From contig JACKPC010000004.1 of assembly GCA_024233835.1 (NCBI GenBank), forward strand, positions 122,001 to 186,000: a DNA stretch of 64,000 nt, in the 5' to 3' direction. Source of the stretch: Leptospiraceae bacterium. Its GTDB lineage: Bacteria; Spirochaetota; Leptospiria; Leptospirales; Leptospiraceae. The position numbers and the translations under genes are program-made. Shown here in pieces: positions 1 to 10,000 of the stretch; the first letter of the stretch is position 1, and each line of letters starts with the position of its first letter. The notes beneath the pieces were generated by a model. The model searched no databases. It saw nothing but the letters and a program-made list of their open reading frames with translations, and was not told where the DNA came from.

Positions 1-664
1 TTCCGAGTCGTTCTAATTGGATTGTAATTTTATCATTGATAGGATTTGTTCTTCTTTTTAATAGATCCAACCTTTCTAACTTCTTATATCTTACATCTAT
101 GAAATCTTTTTTGATATGGTGTATATCAAAAACTCTAACAAACATATTGGGGTTTGCTTTTTCAAAACCACTTAGATTTTCTTCTACATCGGGATTATTC
201 TTACTGAGGGTTATAAATAAAAACTCTACCTTTCCGTTTTTATCCAGATGGTTTTGTAAACCTTTGATTCTTTCATTGAATCTTTCATTTTTAGATTCTG
301 TTTTAGAACCCCGTAAAATAGTATCAAAATCGTTCAGAGTTTTTTTTATCTCATCTGAACTAATCATTTTATTACAATTCGATTCAGAATTCCATTTAGA
401 TTGTACTACATAATAAACGGTTTCATTCTGGTAATCTACTTTGGGAAAGATAATGTCACAGGAAAAGTCACCGGGACCATCTACTATTTCTTCTCTAACT
501 CTTGGAATTTTCCCGTAGAACTCTAAAAACCAGATCATAAAAGCATAGGCTTTTTTTTGTTCTTCTTGCTTCAGTTTAGTTCGAAAGTTTTCTTCCTCTT
601 TGTATTTCTCTATTATAGCATCAAATTCTTGATTGATAATTTTATAAAAGTTTTCGTTTATCAT
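1..664 (-). CDS. AIPR-family (abortive phage infection) protein, N-terminal part only
   Basis: The minus-strand frame stays open from an ATG at 664 to the window edge, giving about 221 residues of a longer protein. Residues 60-90 carry an acidic segment (DGPGDFSCDI) followed by strand-rich sequence ending in VVQSKW. This is the D...QxK layout of Mrr-like nuclease folds seen at the start of AIPR proteins, a family named for abortive phage resistance. The start lies 6 bases after the stop of the DUF1156 methyltransferase gene, so it is the next gene of the defence operon and probably a nuclease or effector arm. The C-terminal two thirds are outside the window. The family call rests on recalled pattern only. 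Confidence 0.6.
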   Translation of the reverse strand, partial: MINENFYKIINQEFDAIIEKYKEEENFRTKLKQEEQKKAYAFMIWFLEFYGKIPRVREEIVDGPGDFSCDIIFPKVDYQNETVYYVVQSKWNSESNCNKMISSDEIKKTLNDFDTILRGSKTESKNERFNERIKGLQNHLDKNGKVEFLFITLSKNNPDVEENLSGFEKANPNMFVRVFDIHHIKKDFIDVRYKKLERLDLLKRRTNPINDKITIQLERLG

Positions 665-670
665 CTCTTT

Positions 671-3600
671 CTACTCCAACTCACTCTCAATCATCGCTTT
701 AACCTGAGTGGCTTTTTCGCTGTAAACCTCCCAGTGGGGCAGGCTATACTTGAACCTTTCCAGATATTCTAAGATTGCTTTAACCAGTGTTTTTTTCTGG
801 CTGAAATTTTCCAGTTCTACTTTAAGCCAGTTGACTCCGGCTCTGGGTGATTCCTCCTTTACAGTCAAAAGGAGTGCATACAAACAATGGCGGGTGGAGG
901 TTATGGCAAAGCCTTCTCCGGAGAGTTGGCTTGTGCCGAATTCTTCCGGTGTTTTGAGTTTTACCTGGTTGGCATGGGAACTTCCGAGTAAGTCCTTATA
1001 TTCCCTGAGTCCGTAGCCGCGGGCAAGCTCCTGATAAGCACCGAGTTTATTTTCCCCTTTGGCTTCCATATCGAGTCCTTTAAGAAAGAAACGCTCTTCA
1101 CCGCTGAGATCAAGCCAGTTGGCTTTATCGATTCCTGTGGGAATGAGATATGAGGCTGCAATCTTTTTGGCGTTTTCTATTGTTTTTTCCAGCTCGGAAA
1201 CTTCACCTTTCTTTTTGGTTTTAGAAAGTTCCCTTTGAACGTCTATGTCTTCGATTTTTTTATATCCGGTGAGAATCCGCAGGGATGCTGCATAAGCGGC
1301 AAGCTGGTAATCTGTGTCGGAAAAGTTAGGTTCCTCTTTGTCTTCGACTTTGTGCATGGAGTCGATTTGTATTTTGACTTCGTCTTCGATGAGCTGGTTG
1401 AGTTCGTCTAAGAAAGCGGTTTCTTCGGAAGTGTTCTTACGAAGAACCAAAAGCACAGTCCCCTGAACATAATTACCTTCTTTGAGAGCCGATGTAGTTT
1501 CCGTAGCTATCGTCCACGCTGCTGTTACCTTCAATCCACTTGCCCAGAGAATCAAGGCTAAATCTGCCCAGACACTCGCATCCTGATGCGTAAACATCAC
1601 CACCTGCATTCCGTTATCCGGCATATTATTTTTTAAGTTAGAGTAAGCCTCCACCATAGAAATCCGAAAACTTTCCCCCTGACCCTTAATCGCCAGAGCA
1701 CGCTTGGAATCCGTATACCAATCAGGAAACAACTTCGGCAAATGCTTCTCATACCAGGCAAGGAAGAACTCTGTTAGCTCATGATAGTTGACAGCGTCGG
1801 CATAAGGTGGGTCTGTTATCCAAATATTATTATAAAAAGTATTATCACTAATGCTTTTAACAGAAACATTACATGATGATGAGAAAACAGAGTGTTCATT
1901 TCCAATTGGAAAATTAATAGAAGTAGATAATGATAATAAAGAAGCAGCTGGGAAATTAAGCATAGTATTTAATGCCTGGTTAAGGAAAGTCATTGCTGTT
2001 TTTTCCCTTGTATGATGAGGATCCCAAATACATAAACTACTATTCCAATTTGTTGCTCTACCAATAATTAATTGAATTAATACTACAATTTCTTGTTTTT
2101 TAAAATTATTAACACAACTCATAATTAACCCATTTACCAGCAACTGTCTCGGATTGAATAATTGGTGCCAGTGGGTCCAGCCTTTTTCGCGTTGAAGTCT
2201 TGAGGTTTCGTCACCCGGCTCTATTTTCTTAGAAGGAATATAACCTTTTTCTTGCCAGTCGGAAAAGCGTTCTTTTATGAGTTGGTAGGCTTTCTTTTCT
2301 CGTTCTATGTCTTCAGGGGTGGGGGTGGTATAGTAGCGGTAGTCTGAAGATTTCGCATTAGATTCTAATAATAGTGCAATGGCTTCTTCGGGTGTTTTAT
2401 CGGTAATTAAATCCTCACTTCCTTCTTTAGGTTTTGCTTTCTGAATTGTAAAATCCAATAAAGCTAACTCGTCTGTCCCATAGCTAAGTTTAACCTGTAA
2501 TACAATACCATAAACATTTTTTTCAAAATATAAATATTCTTCTCCATCCTCACGAAGCTCAAAATGCTTACAGGATTCGAGAGTATAAAAAGCTAACACC
2601 AAATTTTCTGTAGTAATAGCTATTTCTTTTGATTTATCAGAAATAAGCTCTTTAATTTTCTCTGTATCAATCGAAAAAAGAAAATTATCAGATACGACTT
2701 TCAGACTAGTTGCCATTTTTTTTAACAACTCTTTTTTGGGTTCCAAATAAATCTTCTTATAGATGGAAAAATCGGTATCTTTTGCAAACTTGCAAAAATC
2801 CCAAATCCTTTCTGATAAAGACTTCACTACATAACGAATACAATACAACCTTTCCTGAAACACATCGTCAGGACGTGGAATTATATCATCATTCTCCCAG
2901 AGACGTAAACCGCCTTTGTTTTCTCTTCGCACCAGATCCATAGGAATCCGATTGGGATTTTTTGGATGAATAACATAGCCCTTTACAACAGTTCCCTGCT
3001 TGGCTGCTTTCATTTCCGCAGGAGTAGCATCCATTTTTACCTGAATCTCATAACGCTTGTTTTTCTCGTCTGGAACAAGAATTGCCACCGTCTTTGTCTT
3101 TTCTCCAATTACCCAGCTCGGAGCCAGTGGCACTTTCCAGCCTGTTTCGGGGTCTTCCACTTCCACACAATAGAGGTAAGCATCCGCACGATGGAAAAAT
3201 TCGTTGTGCTCAATGCCCCATTCTGTTACCTGTTTGTCTACAGCCTCATAGATTTCTTTTTGTGCTTCTTTGACCTGTGTAGCAACTTCTTCTCCACCAC
3301 CAACAATATTCAAAGCTGCCCAGGTCAACAGTGCTGCCACCGGATTCAAATCACTGGCATAAACATCACAACCCATTCTTGCTGCTTCAAAAGGAATGCT
3401 ACCACCACCACAAAACGCATCGCCCACACGCGGAATAGAACCAAATTGCTTTTTGCCAAGCTCTTGTGTAAGTTCTACAATTGAATTCGCATTGGTTCCG
3501 AGATGTTTATTAATCTCTTTCCATGATTCTTTGGAAGGACCTTCGATTTGTTCGGGTCTTGCACAATAATTTAGCTTTTCATCATAATAGAGACAGTCAA

Positions 3601-4069
3601 AAGCAAAGCGTTCCAGACTTAGCTTTTCTTTTTTATCCAGCGATTTAATCCATCGATACGAACCATTTTTCTCAGTAATATAACGACTTAAAAAAGCCTC
3701 CCGTGATACTTCTTTAAAGGTAGGAAACACATCGGAATAATTATCTATTTTAATAAAAACTCTACCTTCGTGAAATTCATCAGTTAGAATATTATAAACT
3801 TCTTTAGCACTTAAAGGTTTATTTTTCCTCTCCCAGAGACCATCTTCATCCATCGTGAGAATTTTTAAGAAAATTTCTCTATCTCGAACCGGATTATTAG
3901 AAGTAGGCATCAAAAGACCTAAAAGGGTAGCTCGCACAAGAATCAAAGGCTTACGTCCCCACCACTTGCCAAGACCTGTCAAAGTCTGGCTGTAGTTTGC
4001 CATACGCTCTTTGTAGGATTCTTTGGAAACCCGTGAAACGGGGAATTGTGTTTCGATAAATGAGTTCAT
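671..4069 (-). CDS. DUF1156-domain DNA methyltransferase
   Basis: This 1132-residue protein opens with the DUF1156 signature (residues 30-50, GKWWGRKPLILVRATLLG). An AdoMet-binding motif I, DAFCGGGS, sits at 217-224 and the amino-methyltransferase motif DPPY at 753-756. That order (FxGxG first, DPPY about 530 residues later) fits an adenine-N6 or cytosine-N4 DNA methylase with a large inserted target-recognition region. It is the modification arm of the cassette and would mark self DNA. It starts 2 bases after the PIN gene stop and is followed 6 bases on by the AIPR gene. Family membership is confident; the methylated base and site are unknown. Confidence 0.88.
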   Translation of the reverse strand: MNSFIETQFPVSRVSKESYKERMANYSQTLTGLGKWWGRKPLILVRATLLGLLMPTSNNPVRDREIFLKILTMDEDGLWERKNKPLSAKEVYNILTDEFHEGRVFIKIDNYSDVFPTFKEVSREAFLSRYITEKNGSYRWIKSLDKKEKLSLERFAFDCLYYDEKLNYCARPEQIEGPSKESWKEINKHLGTNANSIVELTQELGKKQFGSIPRVGDAFCGGGSIPFEAARMGCDVYASDLNPVAALLTWAALNIVGGGEEVATQVKEAQKEIYEAVDKQVTEWGIEHNEFFHRADAYLYCVEVEDPETGWKVPLAPSWVIGEKTKTVAILVPDEKNKRYEIQVKMDATPAEMKAAKQGTVVKGYVIHPKNPNRIPMDLVRRENKGGLRLWENDDIIPRPDDVFQERLYCIRYVVKSLSERIWDFCKFAKDTDFSIYKKIYLEPKKELLKKMATSLKVVSDNFLFSIDTEKIKELISDKSKEIAITTENLVLAFYTLESCKHFELREDGEEYLYFEKNVYGIVLQVKLSYGTDELALLDFTIQKAKPKEGSEDLITDKTPEEAIALLLESNAKSSDYRYYTTPTPEDIEREKKAYQLIKERFSDWQEKGYIPSKKIEPGDETSRLQREKGWTHWHQLFNPRQLLVNGLIMSCVNNFKKQEIVVLIQLIIGRATNWNSSLCIWDPHHTREKTAMTFLNQALNTMLNFPAASLLSLSTSINFPIGNEHSVFSSSCNVSVKSISDNTFYNNIWITDPPYADAVNYHELTEFFLAWYEKHLPKLFPDWYTDSKRALAIKGQGESFRISMVEAYSNLKNNMPDNGMQVVMFTHQDASVWADLALILWASGLKVTAAWTIATETTSALKEGNYVQGTVLLVLRKNTSEETAFLDELNQLIEDEVKIQIDSMHKVEDKEEPNFSDTDYQLAAYAASLRILTGYKKIEDIDVQRELSKTKKKGEVSELEKTIENAKKIAASYLIPTGIDKANWLDLSGEERFFLKGLDMEAKGENKLGAYQELARGYGLREYKDLLGSSHANQVKLKTPEEFGTSQLSGEGFAITSTRHCLYALLLTVKEESPRAGVNWLKVELENFSQKKTLVKAILEYLERFKYSLPHWEVYSEKATQVKAMIESELE

Positions 4070-4071
4070 GG

Positions 4072-4641
4072 TTAGATCGTTGTTCCCTTTAGGGAGTCAT
4101 AGATTGTTAAATTTTCTTGCTTTAGAACATTCTGCAATTTTTTATCTGAAGTAACAATTGTCCAATCATCATCTATTTTTGCTTCTAAGAAAGAGGCTGT
4201 TACCAAAGAGTCCAATGATTGAAAATCATACTGACCGGCATATTTTGTTAAAAGGTTACGGCTTTTAGTAATGGTGCTTGTATCTATTTTTATTATATTC
4301 GTTTTTATAAATCCTCTACCTGCTTCCATATCATGAATAAGCTTCGCGTATTGTTGTAATAAAGGATTTGAAATCTTTTTTTTAGCTAACTCAAACCATT
4401 CTTGACCACATTCTATGCTTCCATCACTTTTTAATTTACGAGTGCAGATATTTTTTTGTAAGGAAGAGCCTCTTCCATTTTTTCCTAATACAGAATATAT
4501 TTCCAGAGAAGTAATTTCAGAGATTGTAAAGGTGTAATTTCCATTCTCATCTTTTAACATAGGCTCAAGCGGTATATTCTTCGATTTGCTTATACTATCT
4601 AATAAATACCAGAGAGAATTTGTATCTAAAAAGTAATTCAT
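4072..4641 (-). CDS. PIN-domain ribonuclease-type protein
   Basis: This 189-residue protein starts with FLDTNSLW and keeps the four spaced acids of PIN nucleases: D6, E47, D144 (in SLDSLVTASF) and D166 (in TIVTSDKKL). PIN proteins cleave RNA with divalent metal and often act as toxins. A Cys pair at 66 and 78 in the inserted middle may bind metal. No antitoxin-like gene sits beside it. It lies instead between a response regulator (13 bases upstream) and the methyltransferase (2 bases downstream), so it is likely an effector of this defence operon. Fold confident from motifs; role inferred. Confidence 0.75.
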   Translation of the reverse strand: MNYFLDTNSLWYLLDSISKSKNIPLEPMLKDENGNYTFTISEITSLEIYSVLGKNGRGSSLQKNICTRKLKSDGSIECGQEWFELAKKKISNPLLQQYAKLIHDMEAGRGFIKTNIIKIDTSTITKSRNLLTKYAGQYDFQSLDSLVTASFLEAKIDDDWTIVTSDKKLQNVLKQENLTIYDSLKGTTI

Positions 4642-4654
4642 TTCTTTAACCTTC

Positions 4655-5071
4655 TTAGTTCAATATTCTATTTAAAATTTCTTTTGTTTCTTCTGGAGAC
4701 AAAGGCATTAGTTTTGCTCTTATGAAGTCCACAAATTCCCATAAGTCTGAATCTGCACCTTTTTTATAAAAACCAGTAGTATGTAAGTTTATTAACTTAG
4801 CCATAATTGGTGGTTCATCATAATTCGTATAAACTACGACTTCTATATATGGATCCATTTCTCTGATTTTTTTCAAAACTTCATCACCTGTAAGTTCCGG
4901 TAATTTTAGATCTAAGATTACTAAATCGTATTTATTGTTTTGGAAATATTCAACTCCCCTTTGACCATCACTGGCAATATCCGAGTCAATTTCTTTATCT
5001 TTTAGAGCCTTTTGTAATATCTCTCCTGTTTTTTCTTCATCTTCTACGATTAAAACTTTATAGTTTTCCAT
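4655..5071 (-). CDS. Receiver-only response regulator (CheY-like)
   Basis: These 138 residues form a single receiver domain with E10/D11 acidic pocket, phospho-acceptor D54 (VILDLKLP), T82 and K103/K104. There is no DNA-binding or output domain; residues 115-138 are only a short helical tail. Its start overlaps the histidine kinase stop by one base, so the two are translationally coupled and surely partners. With no output domain it must act by protein contact or as a phosphate sink, as receiver-only proteins do in the Detocs defence system. The PIN gene immediately downstream is the obvious candidate partner. Confidence 0.9.
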   Translation of the reverse strand: MENYKVLIVEDEEKTGEILQKALKDKEIDSDIASDGQRGVEYFQNNKYDLVILDLKLPELTGDEVLKKIREMDPYIEVVVYTNYDEPPIMAKLINLHTTGFYKKGADSDLWEFVDFIRAKLMPLSPEETKEILNRILN

Positions 5072-6441
5072 TATAATTCCTCTTGATTCTTTGGTATTGT
5101 AATTTTAAAAAGAGCACCATTTTTATAATTTGCATCCAACGAGATATTTCCATTCATGATTTTCAATAAGTTAAAGACTATATATAAACCCAAACCTTCT
5201 CCTTTACTTTTCTTTTTCGTGGTATGATAAGGAATAAAGATTTTCTCTCTTTTATCTTCAGGTATACCGATTCCATTATCTCTAAAAAAAATAGAAATAT
5301 CTGTAACCAATAGTTTTATTGATATATGTATTTCTCTATTCGGAATATCTTTCTCAATTAAGGCATCTATCGAGTTTAAAATAAGATTGTTGATAATCTG
5401 TTCAAATTTAATTTGATCCTGGTAGAGAGAAATTTCATCAGGATTAGAGTGTATTTCATATATAATATGATTTGCTTCCATTGTCTCTTTATAAGCATTG
5501 AATCTTTTTTTGATAACATCCACAATATTAAAAGTTGTTTTGGTCGCTTTTGAAGATGTTATTGGGGCAATCGTTTTTACCAGTTGGTTAAGCCTTGATG
5601 TTTCCTCCAATACTAAATCAAAAATTTTTATTACTTCTTCTTTTGCGATTGGATCCTGCAATGTTTTCTTATAATATTGAAGCCTCCAATTGATGTTTGT
5701 AATAGGTTGACCGAATTCGTGCGTGATTCCGTTGATAAGTTCTGAAAGAAGAGCTTTTCTGGTCTCTTCTTCATTTTTACGAAATAACTCAATGAATCTA
5801 TCATAAACTTCTTTTTCAATTTGTTTATCAATTGTAGTTTGACTTACATCTTGTAGTTTTAACCTTTTGTCTAATTTATTCTTTATGCGATTTGCATCAT
5901 CAATTAAACCATACTTTAAATAAAACTTTAACAAAGTTTCTTGGATAGGTTTACTGTTTCCATATCTTTCTTCAGTTACACTTAAAATGTGCTTAAGTTT
6001 TTCTTCCTCACCTCTATTTTCAAAATAATAGATAGCTTCAAAAGCTATAAAATGATCCATTTTGGATAAAAGTTTAGAGTTAATTAAATTATCAGCTATA
6101 GAGTAATCATTTAATTTCCTGCAATTCCTTAAAAGCCCGCTAATGGCAAATTTAGGCACAGGCTCTATATTCTCAATAACTGATTTTGCAAAGTTTATTC
6201 CTTCATCAAGAGATATAGTCGAATATATACTGAAGACAATTGAAAGTAAATGTGTTTTAGAAAAATCTTTTGTTCTCAAATGTCTTGGACTAAACAAGTT
6301 ATTTAGTAATGACAATAGTTCATCAGTTAAAGAGCTTTCAATCATATCATTTGCAAGTTCTTTAATTTTCTTACTGGACTCTGAATCGATTTTTCCAGTG
6401 AGTAAAATTTCTAGTTCTTGTATATCATTCATTTTCTTCAT
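5071..6441 (-). CDS. Soluble histidine kinase with helical-repeat N-terminal half
   Basis: This 456-residue protein has no membrane segment. Residues 1-200 are all-helical and resemble a TPR-like solenoid. The dimerisation box has phospho-acceptor H241 (GITHEFGQPITN). The ATPase part shows the N box around N351/N352, the G1 box DNGIGIP at 388-394 and the G2 box GEGLGLYIV at 414-422. It is therefore complete and probably active, sensing a cytoplasmic cue through the solenoid. It lies 22 bases after the DUF3780 gene and overlaps the response regulator by one base. A kinase of this layout paired with a receiver-only regulator recalls DtcA/DtcB of Detocs; the defence role is inferred from context. 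Confidence 0.88.
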   Translation of the reverse strand: MKKMNDIQELEILLTGKIDSESSKKIKELANDMIESSLTDELLSLLNNLFSPRHLRTKDFSKTHLLSIVFSIYSTISLDEGINFAKSVIENIEPVPKFAISGLLRNCRKLNDYSIADNLINSKLLSKMDHFIAFEAIYYFENRGEEEKLKHILSVTEERYGNSKPIQETLLKFYLKYGLIDDANRIKNKLDKRLKLQDVSQTTIDKQIEKEVYDRFIELFRKNEEETRKALLSELINGITHEFGQPITNINWRLQYYKKTLQDPIAKEEVIKIFDLVLEETSRLNQLVKTIAPITSSKATKTTFNIVDVIKKRFNAYKETMEANHIIYEIHSNPDEISLYQDQIKFEQIINNLILNSIDALIEKDIPNREIHISIKLLVTDISIFFRDNGIGIPEDKREKIFIPYHTTKKKSKGEGLGLYIVFNLLKIMNGNISLDANYKNGALFKITIPKNQEEL

Positions 6442-6463
6442 TAGTGGGTTATGATTTTACTCT

Positions 6464-7006
6464 TTATTCCGACACCGGATTTTCTGTTAGAGCGTATCTC
6501 ACCGCTTTTCGCCAGCCTCTACTCCTATCCTTGACAGCCTGTCCACTTGCGGCATTGGTCATAGTAAAAAGCCACCAGCGTTCTTCCGGTTGCAAGCCCT
6601 GCCAATTTCTAATAGCAATAGGGATTAAATCCAACTCTACTTCTTCTATCGCCCAGCAGAGTAAAATCACTTCTTTACCAAGGAGTCTTGGAAGAGCATT
6701 AATACCGGCTTTAAATCTTGATTTTTTTAATCCTGCTCGCTTTAAGCTCTGGTTCAATGTGAAACAAACTGGTTCTTCAATTTCCTTCCATTTGTCATAG
6801 GGAAGCACTACTTTCATTTTTGGATCTTCCGGTTTTAAGGTGTATTCCAATTTTCTTCTTTCTTCATTCTCAAATACTTCAAAATGTTCGCTAATATACA
6901 CAAAAGGACCACGACGATTCCCTAAATTGATAGCAAAATGGTGTGTTATTTCTTCTATCCTGGCACCAAATTTTAAAAAGGATAATGCTGATGCTTCTTG
7001 TTTCAT
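6464..7006 (-). CDS. DUF3780-domain protein
   Basis: This 180-residue protein matches the DUF3780 family as I recall it, including the closing segment EERWWLFTMTNAASG then GWRKAVRYAL near the C-terminus. The family has no known enzymatic motif and is found almost only beside DUF499 and DUF1156 genes in modification-based defence clusters. Here its start overlaps the DUF499 stop by 4 bases (ATGA), showing tight coupling with that ATPase, so a structural or adaptor role in the same complex is likely. No transmembrane or nuclease feature is visible. Confidence 0.75.
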   Translation of the reverse strand: MKQEASALSFLKFGARIEEITHHFAINLGNRRGPFVYISEHFEVFENEERRKLEYTLKPEDPKMKVVLPYDKWKEIEEPVCFTLNQSLKRAGLKKSRFKAGINALPRLLGKEVILLCWAIEEVELDLIPIAIRNWQGLQPEERWWLFTMTNAASGQAVKDRSRGWRKAVRYALTENPVSE

Positions 7007-10000
7007 TGTTGGATTTCCTCTGCTTTGTATTCTGCCTTTTCGCTATTCACCCAGTCCAGAAAAGATTGTCCATCTTTAAACTTCATATGAAATACATCGA
7101 GCGAAACCTTACTAAATCCTCCATTCAGCGATTCTCTAAGGGCATTCACTACCTTTTCCAGCTTTTCTCCGGATATAAAACTTCTTTTACCATAATTTAT
7201 ATCAATCCAATCATCAGAATTTTCTGTACTAATATAAATTTCCACTCTGGAAACTAAAATACTCTCTTTTTTTAGCTTATCGATATAAGCAAAAACTTCA
7301 GATGTTTCAGTAAAAGAATATTTCTTATCCCATAGTAGTTCTTTTGTTTTATCAATTTCAAACTCATCCTGATTGGTAGCCGGATCTAAGCGAACAGATA
7401 GGTTATTTGATAAAATTCCATCTTTTTTTGCTATAGCCAGCAAAAGACAACTGGATTCAATTTTGAAAGGTTCAGAATATGTTGTGCCTAATTCAAGTGG
7501 ATTCGAACCATCTAAAGTATAAGTAATTTCTGAAGATGATGGTATTGATTCTAATTCTACTGATAATAAACCACCGGTTTGAATTTTTTTATACTTCAAC
7601 TTCAATTCGTTTTGCCAGTGTTCTACCTTTCCCTGGGGATGTTTGCCATAAGAGTCAATACATAAGAAATACACATTCATTTCTGATGTAGGAAATGCAG
7701 TGAAGTCTATTATTTGACTGGATGAGCTTGTTGGTTCTTTATTGTATTCATAATAAACTTTATCACCATTTTCAGGTTTTAGTTTCAAGGTACATGCACC
7801 TGTTTTTTCATCTCTTCTTACTTGTTCAACAATAACTCGAGTTTCTGGTGGAGGAAACGGTCCTTTATCTAAGTATTTCCCCTGCAATCTCCATTTGTCC
7901 TGGCGAAGCATTTTATCTTTAAGCTTGTCAAGAGTATCATCCTTATGCCATTGCCAGCCTGTTTGTGTGGCTGCCCGATTTTTTATTTCCTTCCATTCCA
8001 TTTGCTGATGGGTAAAAAGTCTTGTCTCACATTTTTTTCTAAATGTATCACTATCAATATCATTGGTAAATTTTTGCTTTTCTAAAAGAACAGAACGGAT
8101 TTGCTCCTCGCCATTATACTGGTTTTCAGAAAATTGCATGGTAATGTCCGCATTACGTAAACCGGTTGAAAAAGGGAAAATCAACAAGGTAAAGGTTTCT
8201 CTTGTTGCACTATAGAAATTAGCATAAAACTTGTCTTTTAATTCGAAAGCATCTTTATATTGGGGATCTGTTTTAGGAATGCTTTCTCTATCCATATCAT
8301 CAATCACTTCATGAATTGCTTTGACTCTTGCTGCTTGTTTTAATAAAGAATCCATTCCGGATTTTTCACCTGTAAGGAATAACACTCTATTTTTAAATAA
8401 CTGATTTTCATAAAACTCATTAATGTCAGGATGATTTCCACCTTCCGGTTTGGGTTCACAAATAAGTAATGATACTTTTTCAGAGTTTAGTTGAATACTG
8501 GTTAAATCTTTTAATTCATGAATTTCTTGATAAACATCACCAACTTCTGGATTGAATAGTTTTTTTAACATTTTCCGTAGTTCTTTTCGGTTTGTTTCCG
8601 GATTATAGCTCTGTATTCTTGTATTGATACCTGCCAGAATGTTCTGAGTATCTTTGAATAAAAACCTTCCTTCCCTGTCTAAATGTAAATACCAGCAATT
8701 CGTTCTTAGTGCCGAAAGAACTGAGTTTTTTATAAATGTGATGTCTCTTTCAGGTTCACATAGATAAAGCAAAACTTCATATTCATGTAATCCACGAACA
8801 GCATTTGGAATATTTGCAAGTGAAGAAATAAATATGATTGTTGCAGTATCTTTATGATCTTTTCTATCCTTACCGGAGTCCAATTCTTCTGCTTGAGAAT
8901 TTCCTTTTGCTGCAATATCTTTACTAATCGCATTATTCAAAGATTCATTAATGTTAACTACCTGATTATATATAACATCATCATTGAGATCAAAATGTTG
9001 AGGAGAAAGTAAATATATTTTTTCATTTTTTCTTTTTTCGCTAAAAATAGAAGCAACAACAGAACGTAATAATTTTATTAATCCTCTTGTCTGGTTAAAG
9101 CCTGAGTTTTCTTTAAACCTTGCATATAGATCCTTAACAGATGGATGAAATGGATAAGACTGTTCCACATGAGCAGAGAATTCATGGTATGGTCTGGTAA
9201 GATACTCCATCTGATATGCTTTTTGAATTTCCTTCCCATAAGCATTCGCAATTTCTTTTATTTCTGCAATGTCTGGAATTGTTTGAAAAAGTTTTTTTCG
9301 TAGAATATGATAGATTTCATCTGTGTTGAGTTTTACAGGTTCTAAATTTAATGCCGTTCTACCAACTTCTTTGGAAATATTTGCAATTGCAGAATTGAGC
9401 TTTTCAGAACCACCCTCATAAGATGCTTTTAAATCGGAAATTACAATCAATACATTGGATAACTCGGACTTAGTAACTGCTACCAGAAGGTTTGCAATAG
9501 CAGCAGTTGTTACTACTCCTAAATCAGAGTTTCCAATTACTTTCGATGCTGCTGTTTCAAAATAGGGGGGTAACTCATCGAGTAATATTAGAAGTGGTTT
9601 TTCATCCTGTAAGAGCTTTGTCCAGGTTGCTTCTCCGGGAGCCTGTAAGGGAGAATAATAGTCATTAAGCTCTTCAAATTTCCCTAATTGTCTGGCAATT
9701 TCACCCCAGATTCCATATTTAGCATCGGTTTCCCTACCGGAAAATGCTACAACACGAACATCATCTTTATATTCTATAGTTTTGCTATTAACTGTTATAT
9801 TCTTTCTTAATTCCGGATTTTTAGCAAGTAGACCCAGAGCAATCATATTATGCGTCTTACCACCACCCATGGCCTGAGTTAGTTTAATTAAGCCAACATC
9901 ACTCTTTTTTTGAAACCTTTCTATAGCATTTTGTAATAATATTTCCATGCCACTTGTTATATAATTCTCTTCAAAAAAGGTTTTTGTATCAATTTTGTTC

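Noticed and set aside
36..413. Plus-strand open frame at the left edge
   Set aside because: It is the shadow of the AIPR-family gene on the minus strand, which has the recognisable protein.
2966..3484. 172-codon plus-strand frame in the DUF1156 gene
   Set aside because: Shadow frame with no recognisable product, inside a conserved methyltransferase.
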